NCBI GenBank assembly: GCA_023055505.1 | Contig: JALIRH010000003.1 | Span: 35,714,842 to 35,778,841, forward strand | Length of the DNA stretch: 64,000 bases | Direction of reading: 5' to 3' | Source of the DNA: Callipepla californica brunnescens | Lineage: Eukaryota > Chordata > Aves > Galliformes > Odontophoridae | The notes under the pieces: generated by a model | Database searches by the model: none | The model's input: only the letters and a program-made list of their open reading frames with translations | What the model was told of the DNA's origin: nothing | Shown here: in pieces, positions 37,152-49,680 of the stretch | How the letters are laid out: each line of letters starts with the position of its first letter | Position numbering within the stretch: the first letter of the stretch is position 1 | Program-made: the position numbers and the translations under genes

Positions 37152-40100
37152 CAATGAAATCATTGACAAACTGCAAATCAATTCATGGCTGTGTTTCTAG
37201 ACATCACAGAGAAAGGCTACCTCATCTATTCAGATGATCCCATAAGCTGTATTTTTTCATGTCTTGCGGTTCTCTTTTCTTCCCACACATTTATCTGATT
37301 TTTAGAGACAAATGCCACTTTCTGAAACCCTACAAAAGGCAGGGCTAGCTAATATTCTTTCTGTTCTTTGTTTCATTCTTTCGCAAAATTGTTCCTCCAC
37401 ATTCACATTTTTGTCTTCCACTCAGGTGATCCCAGGGGTAAGAGGTATATTTACTACTGATCTTTTATGATTAAGACACTGAACTTTGATCCTTGAATGA
37501 CTCCTATCTATAGGTTCAGGAATCTGCCAGCCGCACACTAGTCCCCAGGGGACCTCCCATAACCAAGGTGCCAATTGGTGCTGAGGCTAGACCTTAACCC
37601 TTAAGCATCAGCATCCCCCAGTGGTTCTACCTATCACTGCAGCACATTTGTGTGCATGTATTTTTTCTAGGTACCCCAACATGCATGTAAATTCAAGAAA
37701 GGTGCCTCAGAACTAGCCAGTACTTGGGAGTCTTCTCAGCTCAGTGAATAAACTACATATCACAGATAAAGTTGGATATGTCTATTAGAAAACACAGACA
37801 TGTAAAATCAGGGATTTTGAAAAAGAGGGGAAATAAGTGGGGGAAAAAAGTGGGGAAATAAGATAACAAAAATCAGGTTCATTCTTACACCACATGTAAA
37901 GAATTAAAAATAGGTAGAGAGCCTTAGGTTCTACAACTATTTTTGTCTATTTTTTAATTAGAAAATCATGACCCATGGAAAAAATACTGTAGCAACTATT
38001 ATTTTTTAATCTGACTTCTGATAGAAGTTTGTAAACTAGCATCCACCATGTCTCTTGAAATAGAACTCTAAATCAAAAATTCCTGACATTTCATTCACAC
38101 AGTGAGAACTCAGCTATGTTCTTCAGTGTATTCTGAGCCGTGTTGCGACCTACCACATTCATTGGAGCTGCCCTGGGGACTACAAAATACTCTGCAGTAA
38201 GCGCATCCTGGTCATGCCCCTTTGCAAAATAATCTTAATTTGTTCCAATTGGGACTGCCTACCCTGTTCCCTGAAACACCTCAGTCACCGAATAAAAGGG
38301 TCAACTAAAGGAATACTGCAGAATTATGCTGGAAGGGATGGAGCATAGAAGAAGTGAGAAGATGTATGAAGCTTGCATCTCCCCAGCTCCCTCCCACCAC
38401 GATGCAGAACAGCCATATCATGATGCATAACAGATGCATATTGCCACTGTTTCCAGCATAAACACTGAGTAGTTGATGCAAAGAGAAAAGGAAAACAACA
38501 AAAACCACAAGCCAAATGCACAAAACATGCATGCCTTCTTTACAATTGGAGGGCCAAACACTGAGCTCCTTCCCCAGAGGTAAGGTAAGACAAGTGTGAT
38601 GAGGACAGTATCTCTGAATCAGAGCCTTCATGAGCAGCAGTCGGCCCGGAGTATGAATGTGCTGAGACATGACAAACACGTGCAACGCCTCTTGCTGGTA
38701 CTCTGTCATTCTGTGCTCAGAGGATTTTTGAAAGGAAGTTTATTTTTGTAAGCTGCTCGGTGCTGACTCTGATGTGGGGCAGCTTTCATTTAGGCAAATG
38801 CCTCAGTTTTTGTTAAGGCTCTTAGACAGCAATTACTGTGACATTTACAAGAAAGGCTGTATAGATCCACTTGGCTTAGGTTATTCAGTGAAAGTACATC
38901 TTGTAACAAATAACGGACAATTACACTTCAGCACAAGAGGAGAAGGAATCTTTTCATTTTAAGAGCCACCTCCTCTCCCTTCCTTTGGGAGTTCTAAAAA
39001 TATTTGAGAAGTCCAAAACAATGTTCCTTGGCAAACGTCATTGTCACTACCTAAAACTCAGAGGTAGGTATTCACTGTGACAAATCAGCTTTAATCAGTT
39101 TAGCCATCCATTTTGCCACCAGTTGCATGAAGTGGATGATTCATAAAAAGTCAGCAACTAGCAAAATAAAAATATGCATTACAATTCAGTGCATCACATA
39201 GCACTGAAAATTAATCCTGCTGCTAAAGAAATGGAAAATGCACAATAAACACATTACCAGAAATTAACTTTGTTTTTGACCAATTCTCCTGAGCCTTTAA
39301 GGTTGTAACAATGATTTCCTATTTATATGGACTGCTAGAAATCTCAGGTGATTCCCTGTGGAGAGCACCATGAATATGTTTTCCAGAGCTGAGGAAAGGA
39401 AAATAGATAGCTATAATGGAACTGCGGGAGCAGCCAAGCAGTAGATTGATTCAACAGGAAAAATTCAATGCATCCCAAAAGATTTCCTAGGATTTGCTCT
39501 CCTGCTGTTGAGGGCGCAATTTGTTGTAATGAGAAACTGAGGATTTTGTTTCAGGTGTGTCAGAGCTTATCATGATGACTAAGGTACAAAAAAAAAAAGT
39601 GAAAATCACTCTTAAATAAGCTTCCGGATGAAAGGAGAAAAGGATAAGTTCTTTATGTTACATAAAAAAGTCAAGTATCTCACGTAAATAGCATTTCCTA
39701 TGAGATACTAATTGTACAAACAAAGTCAAACTCTTGCCCTCATATCCAAACTTCTGCATTACACAGCATGAAAAAACTATAGTCTGATTCAGCAAGCATA
39801 ACAGAGAAAGCTTTATTACATGGTCTGGTAAAATCACTCTTGGTCTCCCTGTAATCCTTGCACTCAGTAAAAAAAATTCTCAGTGTTTAGTTGTGAAGAA
39901 CTGAGCTAACAAGTTATAAAACAAAATCCAAGAGAGTGCACTGAAATGGGTGGCTGCTCTGCTCAATCAGAGCTGGCACAGGAATACAGGCAGCAGGAAG
40001 CATGCCCTGCTGCAGTAATGCACCAGCCCTGTTCAGAAGGCTAAGTGGGACAGGTGTGACGTGAACTTCACCCCAAAGAAACATGAGAACTTGTTGGCAC

Positions 40101-40781
40101 TCCTGCCCACCTGTATGAGGGGTGACAGTGACTACAAAGGCATTTCTTCTCTGCAGTATTGGTGTACCACAGCCTGTGTAGATGTCTCACTAACTACACT
40201 ATGGTGAAACCTCTGAAATGCTGCATTGTTTCTCAGCTGCTGTTCAGAGTTTATGCAAAAACAGGCTGCCAGATAAAATTTCCTCAGGCAAAATACTGCG
40301 TGCTGATGGAAGCCTTGGTTTGATTACAGAATCTGTAAAAATCTGAAAAGCTGATATTCAGAACAGCATATATTGATGTACACAGTGCAGCAGAACGTAA
40401 GTGAAGAAAGGGATGCTCTAACAAATACATTCCCCAGAAGGATCCTTCATGCATGAATGACATAATGTCCAGACATTCTGCTCAGGTTTATCCTCTAGTT
40501 ACAAACAAACCAGATATCCATAATCAAAGACTTTCAAAACAGAGCTTTTAAAACAAGGCAAACACAGACCAGAGCAGGCAATACCTGCTCCATCTCTACT
40601 AGATGACCTAAGTTGCACTACAGCTCCAGGCCCCAATCAATTTCAAGATCATGAAACAAACATGAAATAGAATCTTCTACAGCATCCTTGCATACCAAAG
40701 AAGGGCCAGCAGTCTCATAAACTCCCCCAGCACACAGCATAGGATCAAGTACTGACAAGGTTTTGGCCTCTTGCAGTTATC

Positions 40782-40978
40782 ACAGAATCATGGAATTGTT
40801 GGGGTTGGAAGGGACCTCTAGAGATCACTGAGTCCAACCCCCTGCCAAAGCAGCTCCCTAGCCCAGGTTGCACAGGTAGGTGTTCAGGCAGGTCTTTAAC
40901 ATCTCCATTTTAGACTCCACAGCCTCTCTGGGCAACCTGCTCCAGTGCTCCATCACCCTTACTGTGAAGAAGATCAAA
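40782..40978 (-). repeat. CR1 LINE, 3' end fragment
   Basis: The low-coordinate end carries the CR1 3' end in reverse (CACAGAATCATGGAATTG, then GGGGTTGGAAGGGACCTC). On the minus strand the upstream part encodes a recognisable ORF2 C-terminal remnant, EHWSRLPREAVES, close to the usual CR1 form. Similarity fades at about 40978, which is the 5' truncation point. It is about 460 bases from the SMYD3 exon at 41436-41620 and lies downstream of it in the transcript. Confidence 0.93.
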
Positions 40979-41435
40979 ATAACGTAGAGAGGTTTTCTCA
41001 CTTGGAGCTGAAATTTCATTTTACAAGAGTAAACTTTTCTTCTCTCTGTACAGAGCATAGTGAAAATATACATTCCAGCCAGCATTGTTCCCCAGCCTTA
41101 ACACAGCCCAACAAAAAGTACTGATATCCTCACGCAATCTGATCTGAACAAAAAAGTCAGCTTCTGATAAGTGGTGGGGTAGCATCTAAACGCATGCAAC
41201 AGTGAGGAATTGATAAACAGTAATCATAGTTCCTATTATCACTGTATTTAGTCTTAGCTGACTATGCAAGTAGAATGCAACTTCCACCTCTTCTATTTAC
41301 GCAGAAAGCAAGGCAAGATTTACAGCAAGAAATAAAAACTACTAAGCAGCATCTAGTCACTATCCTATCCTGTAATGAGAGACTCCTCAACACACACTCA
41401 TAGTTGGAAACAGCTGAATCCACTGCAGCTCTTAC

Positions 41436-41620
41436 CTGTATGGCTCAAGCGTCCTGCTGCCATAACACAAAGCTTGCTCCCAGGCTTCAAGGTTAATGCA
41501 GGCATCCATGGCACAATCCAGCAGTTTCAGCTGATAGATATTTGTATCTGGAAGTTGATTGGCATGGCTGCTCAGGAGATGCTGGCACCTTGCCAGAACC
41601 TTCTCCCACTCTGTTATTGA
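41436..41620 (-). CDS. SMYD3: SMYD3 internal exon: C-terminal helical domain (about human exon 10)
   Basis: This 185-base exon encodes 61 residues plus two bases of a split Arg codon. It contains the strongly conserved stretch LPDTNIYQLKLLDCAMDAC, where human SMYD3 has LPDINIYQLKVLDCAMDAC, and ends GSRTLEPY(R), where human has GTRTMEPYR. It covers about human residues 298-359. The segment forms helices of the C-terminal TPR-like domain, which packs against the SET domain, helps close the substrate cleft and has been linked to HSP90 binding. The acceptor is CTACAG and the donor GTAAGA. The reading frame cannot extend upstream of the acceptor because an in-frame TAA lies seven bases before the exon. 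The 3' border is phase 2 and matches the next exon. Confidence 0.97.
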
Positions 41621-42138
41621 CTGTAGTTAAGGAAATCCCCTTAAAGCAAAAACCCAGGTCCTAAATGTTGTTAAGAAGGAGTGGTAGCTACAGGGTATTA
41701 AGATTAAAAAAAAAAAAGCTGCCATTATTTCAGACTGCTTCCATTCTTGAAAACACACTTGAACTCTTAAGTGGCAGCTTAGGCAACAGTGCTTTGTTTA
41801 CAGTTAAGAAAACAACTTGTAAAGAGGGCAGAATATCACCAATAAGAGGTACATGAAAAAAATATTTATATATTACAGGATACTCCAGTTGGTAACAAAC
41901 TAAAATTCAAATACTTTTGTTTTAGCTGTTGAAGAATTACTGTTTACTTAACAGACTCCCTCAAATCTTAAATAATATAACTAAAATAATGACACATACT
42001 TTCAAGCCACACAAGATTTTTTTTTTAAATTCTCACAAATTAGAACCATCCAGCAATTAATAATTTTTCTTCCTTGAAATAGTTGCAAAGAGCACTACTT
42101 TCTTTTTTTTCCCCATGTATTGCTGCTTCCTGCATCAG

Positions 42139-42159
42139 AAAAAAAAAAAAAAAAAAAAA
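42139..42159. repeat. A21 homopolymer
   Basis: Twenty-one A in a row within the 3.1 kb SMYD3 intron, with no recognisable SINE or pseudogene attached. Confidence 0.95.
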
Positions 42160-43130
42160 GCATCACAGTTCTGTTGCCTGACTGTAGATCATGTTTAGGG
42201 ATCTTGTGGCAAAGATTTTACATCCAGTGCTACAAGAATATAAGCTGGCGATAGCATCAATTGGATGCGTCTTACCAGAAATCGCTTATTTTTATTATAT
42301 TCTAAACTGCTTTAGCCTTTCAGTGGACCAACTTCTTCACTATTTGACCACAATTAAACTGAACACTGACTGTAGAAGTATTTAAGTGGGGACTGTCACC
42401 TGGGACTTTATGGAAATCCCAGAATGCAAGCAGTCTAAAAAGTGTTACCATACACAATGGTAACAAATTAAACAAACAAACAAACTGCAATCCTTGGATT
42501 GAAGGAACCATAAGGGAAGGAATGTGTTATTATAAAATTGCACCTTAACCTTTATATCGCTGGCAAGCATTAATGTATTCTCTGTAATTGATTAAGGACA
42601 GAAAAAAAAGAAGAAGGAGGGATGTTATTTCTACTTGATACAATTTTTGTTAAAGGTGCAAAGCACTGACATTCCTGAAAGATTACCCTTTTTGCTGATG
42701 CGTAGTATTGCTCTGCTTTTATTTCTCATTATGTTGCCTTGTTCATTCACTTGCATCTAATAGCAGAAGCATTATCCCACAAAACCTGTTGGAAACAAAT
42801 TTTCAGGTACATAAATTGCGAAGTAGAAAACCCACTACCAGGTGCAACAGGACAAAAGGAGAAGCCAGCTATCTTACATCTACTACCAAGACTGGAGAAG
42901 CAGCTCAAGCAACTCTGTGTGTGCTGGACAGCAGCAATAATACCCCTGCATTTGACTTTAATATCTCAGTTTTTGCACTTAAACTGGATTTTGGATCTGA
43001 GACAATTTGTAAATACACACATTGTTTCCTGTTCTCTTAACTGCATTTAGCATTACAACACCGTATCAGTTGTTCAGATTCTGGAAGGTGCTATCTTTCT
43101 AAACTGTAAAAAATATTCATCTAATTTGCT

Positions 43131-43162
43131 AAAAAAATAAAAAAATAAATAAATAAATAAAA
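43131..43162. repeat. A-rich / (AAAT)n simple repeat
   Basis: A7TA7T followed by four AAAT units. Confidence 0.93.
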
Positions 43163-44707
43163 CCAATAAATCTGTAGAAAGGAATGACTATTTGGCTCCG
43201 TCAGCAAAGAAAGATTCTGTTCCTTCTTGGCAAGTGGACCAGTGTCAAGCCCCTTCCACATGCACTGTGCTCACTAATGCATGACAATTAGCAGTGGAAC
43301 AGCACTGTGTGGCAATAGGTGACATTTTAAATTCCCCATGTCTGAGAACAGAAACTAAACAGACAATAGCAGCATAATCTTCCAACCAGTCCTGATACCT
43401 TTTACTATGGTGTGTTTGATTTATTTGTAAATATAATCTAAATGAGTAGTCTTAATTAAAGATCCTAGCAGAATTCAGAAGGCGCAATTTCTGCTGCAAT
43501 TAATCATAAGGACATTAAACTGCATGTGTATATTGGTTTCATACCACTCAGTACCAAATTTATTTCAGCCACATATTGTATGTTTAGGGTTAATACCCAG
43601 GTTAAAACACAGGCCCTAAACTACAGCTGAATGCCTTAAGATCTTGTTTGCTATTATCCATAGCAAGTCAGTGACAACAGAGGAACTTAAACCAGATTAC
43701 AAACTATATGAGTGTAGCTGAGATAAGCATTTCCCTTAGCAACAGTCCTTTTGTTATAATACTGAGCATGTCTGGAATAGAAGGAAAATCTATTTATTTA
43801 TTCAGAGTTACAGGGGAAAAAAAAGTATGTTTCCAGTTTGGAATACCACTGCACAAACTTGTTATTTAAGCTGATGAAACAGAATACTGGAAGATTTCAT
43901 TCTCTCTGGCTCCAGAGATAGCCCATATTTCAGAAAACAGCAAGACACCTTACTACAGTACAGTATAGTACTGAAATTCACAGTCAGTGAAATTCCATTG
44001 AACAGATGAAGATGAGAAATGGATCAATGTGGACATACTCATCTAGAAAAAAACTCCAGTCGCACTCATCCTTTTTGGTCATTGCTGTTCACTGGAGTTT
44101 TAGTTGAATGGAATGTGTACATGATGTCCATTAGGCTGCAATCCTGTTTATTAGTGCAACATTATTCAATTTAATTTGCTTAATTATAACTTACTGTTAG
44201 ATATAATTACTGCAAGCTGTAACCATGCAATAGTTTTTGCAGTGACCCTGATTACAATTTTGCCTTTGTTATTGTCATTGCTATGTAAGGAATGAGAACC
44301 TGGATTGTTTGCCATAGGCATAATGGGACAAACAACATTTCAGTTTGAGTTTTATTCCATTTAGAAATGGATTTATATGAATACTGTGATGGCAGAGGTC
44401 TAAGTTTGAGCCAAATTATACCTTCTCCACCCTAGGTACCTCCTATCCCCACCATGAAGCAGTTCCAGCCCAAGTAATCAGAGACTCTATAATCACTAAC
44501 AGAACTGGAAATATTACACCATTTATGTGTAATCACATGAAGTGAATTAAATTTTTTCTCAAAACAACATAAAAGGAAAACTTTTAGGGAAGAAATCTCA
44601 AAAGATTAACTGCTTTACTAAAGGTCCTCACGATTGTGCTCACAATGGAATGACAGACTGTTGCATGTCATAGAAAGGATACCTTCTTTTGATTTTGGAT
44701 ATCTCAC

Positions 44708-44770
44708 CTCATTTACAGCATCTTTGACTTCCTTCCAGGCAGGCTCTTCACCTGCCAATTTCTTAGCATC
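44708..44770 (-). CDS. SMYD3: SMYD3 internal exon: SET to C-terminal domain linker (about human exon 9)
   Basis: This 63-base exon encodes 21 residues, starting DAKKLAGEEPAWKEV and ending AVNE. It corresponds to human SMYD3 about 272-292 (DADMLTGDEQVWKEV and onward). It opens the helical, TPR-like C-terminal domain just after the zinc-binding post-SET segment. The acceptor is pyrimidine-rich and ends AACCAG, the donor is GTGAGA, and both borders are phase 0, so it joins the preceding exon in frame. Conservation is lower than in the flanking exons, as expected for the linker, but the WKEV core and the position between two clear SMYD3 exons make the call firm. Joined to the next exon it leaves the protein about five residues shorter than human here. 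Confidence 0.93.
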
Positions 44771-47700
44771 CTGGTTAAAGGGAAGAAAGCATTTGATTAG
44801 AAAAGCAGTAAATGAGAGGATGCAATAATGATGAGAAGTAATCTTAAAAAAAGAAAAAAATCACACTGACTAAAGAAAATTTGGAGAATTTGATCACTTT
44901 TTCTGGAATAACACAAGTAATAATTTTACTTTATGTTCATATTTAGATGATATTCATAAGCAAAGGAGAAGATATGAAGGAAAATGAATGCAGACATCGA
45001 ATACTCAAACCAGATGCTAGGTTTACAACAAGAGCTATGATCATTCAGGAAAGAGAACCAGTGGCATGAGACTTTTTCCTACAAAACACATTGAGCAGAT
45101 CAATTTCTCTCAAAAACCCAATACCTAATACGTCACAGACTCTTAATCACACTGTAGAACGTGTTTAACAAATAATGCTGTTTAACCACATACTGATTAT
45201 TGAGACTTCACAAGCTGAGGAAGGCTACAATTGTGAGCATGAGCTTAAAGGGAATGTCTACAGCTTAGAAAAAGCTGAATTTTGGTTTTGTTTTATAACT
45301 CATTGTTATTTCTTCTCTATTCCATGATTATATAAACAGTTATATTTTCCTATCTCTTTGTTATAAAGAAGGCAAAAATGATTAATGGTTACAGCAGAAA
45401 GGAAAACAGTTTCTCTTTCCAGCTCTCTAGCAGGGACTAACTGCACCTCAGGCAAACCACTTGGAACAATTTTATTAAAGCATCTACAGACACAGCTAAG
45501 CACCTTGAGGGATTTCCAAAAGCATCTAGATATTCAATTTCCATTGCTACAAGCACTTAGACACCTTTAAAAATCTGGCCTTTTAGACATTGCAGTTCAT
45601 TATCTCTCTCTCCTTACAAAAGGCTCTGCTACTCTCAGAAGACTTTTTTAAGTGTAAATTCAGGAATATTTTAAATACAGTTCTGAAAGATCAGCCTTCA
45701 GCAGGGATGGAGGCCTGGAGATTAATAGACCGTGTGTTAGAATCTAACCAAGCACTCTGTAACCAACATATGCTCACTGTTTATCAGAGGACTGTCTCTA
45801 CTTATTAAAAGGTTACAATTTGTATCTGTCTAGAAAAGCACAGTTTTCATACTCTACTGCTCATTATTTACCTTGAATTCAACACAGAAAATATTTACAG
45901 TAGGAATCACTTTCCCATTCAATTTGCAGTTTTGTCTTTCCATGTACTCCATAAAACCCCAGACCTCTGTATATTCCTGGGATAATTAAACTGGACTGGT
46001 ATCAGCTGCCCCACATATCTGTAGGACACAAATTACAAGGAGGGCAGCCTTATCTCTAAGCATTTGCCTTGCATACTTCCCAAGCAATCAATTATCTGAT
46101 CAAAAATCTCATATGGAAATAATTCTGCACATAGCTGAATTTGCCACCAGAAGAACATAAGGTGAATGTTAGGAGAAACAAGCATATCCTGTGGAAATGT
46201 TGTCAGTATAGTTAATGGACATAACTAGCTCTACTCCTGCTTTGCAAGAGACCTACACTCATCTGTTAGCTTCAGGATAACCTCTCCCAGTTTTTGTGGG
46301 AATGCATCAATTTCTGGACTCAGTCTGCTATCACGTAACAATCTGATTCTAAAACACCTTTGTAGATAAGTGCTGTTCACTGGTAGATTTAAAAGATAAA
46401 TCTAGGCATAAATACTGATATCTCTGAAATATAGGGTTTAAGGAGCTTCATAGAAAACAAAAATTCATTTAAGTCCAAATACAATTCTCAGTGTTTCTGT
46501 AGCATGTAGTAAGCCTTACAACTGAAAACTCAGAAACAAGACACAGATTTCTAAATTGAAGAAAGAAATCTATGCAACAAGTCACAGGACGAGTGATGCA
46601 AAGCACCATTAGGATTTGATTTGCTCAGTGCAGAACTGATGGATGAATAAAGTTAAAACATTTATTGACAACTTTTTCAGTTGCTTTGCTTTGTCTTCTA
46701 GAATTTCATTAACAAAACAAAGTAGTACAAGGTCAGTACTTCCTCTAACCTTTACAATAAAGCATCAAGAAAAGTAATCACAGGCTTCAGATATTTGGAT
46801 ATCAGGTACAGAATAGGGAGTGACTGTTGGATGAATAATCTCAAAACTCTCTCCGGATTCATGGTCTTTATCCCTTTCTAAGACATTTCAGGATGGAGGG
46901 AATTGGGCACCCAGCCCAGTCACAGGAAGAATTTAAGTCACAAGTTTCAAAGAGGTATTTTCTTCATTTTCAAGAGGAGGCATTTTGGGGACTGGCCTAC
47001 ATAAGAAAAAGCAAAGACTGATCAGCTGGCCTTTTTACATCTCACCTGTTTTTCATCAGATTTTCATACACCATAGAAGCCTTGTCCTCTCCTGGACAGT
47101 CTTGTTCAAGGTATAGTGGCTGCTTCCAAACAGGCAACCCAGTAAGGGGTGCAAGGACAAGAGGCCTGTCACTGAGAACACTTCTGCCCTCCACACTAAA
47201 TGACAGTGGTTTCTTCCAAACACAAAATTATAATCCAGTGAGGCAGTGGCATGTAACTCTGTTACTGCTCTCTTTTTGTGAGAGCATTAAAAATATCTTT
47301 ATAAGGAAACTTTATGAAAATTAATATTTTAGTAGTTTAAAAGCTATGGATACTTGAAATGTTTGAGCATTTCACAATAAAGAGCAGACCACAACTTTCT
47401 GATTTGCTTAATATCTAAAAAAATTTAAGTGACAACTATAGACGTGAATCTGGAAGAACAACACTGACCAACTCAATGGGTTAAAAACAAATGAAGTTTT
47501 CTCAGCTTTTGTTTGAAGAAGGTTTCTGAAGAGCTCAGACATTTAAATAATGGCATGACATTTTAAAGTAGATCTCTAATACATCATGCTCTGAAAGCAT
47601 AAATAACAACCTTCTATTTCTATTTAATAGCACAGCAACCAATGACGACATGTTTGTAGTAAACACATTAACTCAATGTTTTAGACTTGGTGTCAAGAGG

Positions 47701-49189
47701 AAAGCATTACATGATTCACATAGAGTGTTTTATAGAATCCTACATCTTCACCCACTTTCAGTCTTTAAAATGACTTCATTAAGAGCTATGTGAATGCAAA
47801 AGGGTCAGTGCAGTGTCCTGCCCTAATGAACTGTCATGACCAAGATTCACGTGTGACATAAGTCTCAAAAGCTCCCCTGCCCTGCCCTGTGAAAAAAAAA
47901 CAAAAACAAAAAACACCCAGATTCACAAATACCAATTCAGCTATCCTGCTCAACTTGTACAAGGTAGTTCTCACCAAAGCTGAGCAGGCAAAAGAAAAGG
48001 CCTCATACCCTTTGTCATACAGCCACAGGGTGGCTGTGATATGTAGTGATTCCAAGGCTGCTCCACAGAATAAAAACAGTACTGTGTTCCCAGTAAGTCT
48101 GTTATGAGGGGGTGAGCCTTACTTGTGAACAAAATGAATTTGTATATTTCATTTTAGAATTCTGAAAGTAAAAGAAGACACACTGTAGCTGCGTGCAATA
48201 TTGCAATTGTGAAGTACATTGTTCAATATTAGACAGGCTGCACTACCTCACATAATTGATACTGGCTGTTCATATATCACAGGATATAGTCTGGATTACA
48301 GACTCTGGTGTCTGGAATGGCAATAGAAATGAGGCCAGTAATACTCTAAATCGTACTGGAATATTTAACAGTTGTTCACACCATTCATGTTTAAGGACTC
48401 CACTTAGGGAAACAAATCAAGATGAAAGTTTCCCCACTCTCTGCACAGAATCAAAGGGGAAAAAAAAAAAACCAACAAAAAACCGAGTTCATTCAGATAC
48501 TTTCATGAATATCCTTCCTTTAACATTGATTAACTTTGCTACATACTATGTTTCCTTGGCAACTTAAAATGAAGCATCAAAAACTACAGTGGGAAATTTA
48601 TTACAATGACATGCTTTTAAGAGAAAATTAAGATCAACATCCATCTCAAGAAGCTTAATCTAACCAAAGTGGAATGGGACTAATGTAAATTTATCCCAGA
48701 AACTCCTTGGAGTTAATCAAGTTTTATAATATAAATTTAGAGGAACAAAGAGAGTTCTCAGCCTCTTCCAGTTGCAAGACCAGTGTGTCAGAGTCAATTC
48801 TGTACACAGACAAAAAATTGCATTCCTTTAAGGATCATATTCCACTCTTATTCACTGCAACCCACTTCTACCTCATTTCTGTGATTTTTTTAAATGCACA
48901 CATTTTTAAACTGCATTTTCAAAGATCACTCTATCTACACATTTTGTGTTACAGAGGAAGTAAAGCAACATCCCTCCTCATACTGAATCCCTGACTTGTA
49001 GATCCAAGAACCACCTTAGCCTTCTTGGACAGAGCAAAATACAACATTTTTCATTTCTGTTCAGATATCCATGCTGAGATTTGTCTCACCAAATGTAGAT
49101 ATTTGGACTACTTTTCTATTCAACAGAGAAAGAGAGGCACTCTCAGGGTGCAACTTGTATTGTTCTAAAGCTAAGTGCTTAAATATGTA

Positions 49190-49680
49190 GGTTACTTAGT
49201 AATTTATTTCCTTGGAAACTAAAACAACTGCAAAGAGCACAATAACATTATTTGTGTAGACCAAATTCTCCAGCTTCAAAACACAATTTTTCAACATAGT
49301 CACCATCATTAGCTAGCCTGCATGTTGTGCCTGTAAAAAGCTGCACTAGCAGAGGTGACCTACTGTCGCTGTTCACCACTGTTAAAATGCACCACACACC
49401 ACCCTCCTGGTCATCCACTATTTAGGCTCCATAAACATTCAGCAAGCGTAGATGAATGTCAGTAGGTGTTATTTTTTCCGCATGGAGGAATTCATTGACA
49501 CACCTTTGCTTCGTACACATTTCCACTGCAGACACCACTGTGTCAGACTGCCCCTCATGCAGCAACAACATATAATGGAATACTGGGGGGAAGGTTCAAC
49601 CTCTACTGAGGTCAACATCTGCCTCTGACATCATGTGCCAGTATAATAAAATAGGAGGCATTGTTTTAGAGCAGCCATCA
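49190..49680 (-). mobile_element. Mariner DNA transposon, internally deleted copy B (Galluhop-like)
   Basis: About 490 bases homologous along almost their full length to the element at 35596-36110 and in the same orientation. The right end keeps the AATAGGAGGCATT terminal motif and is followed by TA at 49681-49682. The left end is degenerate, keeping TTTATTTCCTTGGAAACT but not a clear inverted end. On the minus strand the transposase N-terminal remnant reads EFLHAEKITPTDIHLRLLNV and a C-terminal remnant reads NDGDYVEKLCF. The catalytic core is missing, as in copy A. An extra gap of roughly 25-30 bases removes the stretch that encodes HWWKC in copy A. Confidence 0.88.

Larger units (their letters stand above)
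4816..41435 (-). other. SMYD3 intron, 36.6 kb
   Basis: This is the largest intron in the window. It holds CR1 LINE fragments at 7497-7680, 22498-22560, 23120-23245, 34840-34977, 36610-36692 and 40782-40978, a mariner copy at 35596-36110, a MIR-type SINE at 10311-10444, a possible one at 21845-21925, and many simple repeats listed separately. The stretches 4816-7496, 10445-15019, 16091-21844, 26233-34839 and 36693-40781 otherwise look like unique AT-rich intronic DNA. Open frames such as 38305-38709 and 24981-25385 (minus) show no recognisable domain. No RNA gene was recognised. Confidence 0.85.
41621..44707 (-). other. SMYD3 intron, 3.1 kb
   Basis: This is a complete intron between two SMYD3 coding exons. 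It contains a 21-base A run at 42139-42159, an A/AAAT-rich simple repeat at 43131-43162 and a short AAAC repeat near 42472-42484. An open frame at 42708-43040 (plus) has no recognisable similarity. The rest looks unique and AT-rich, with no transposon I could identify. Confidence 0.85.

Noticed and set aside
38305..38709. 134-codon open frame, minus strand, with hydrophobic stretches
   Set aside because: No recognisable domain, no splice context that fits SMYD3, and similar lengths occur by chance among the many frames in this window.
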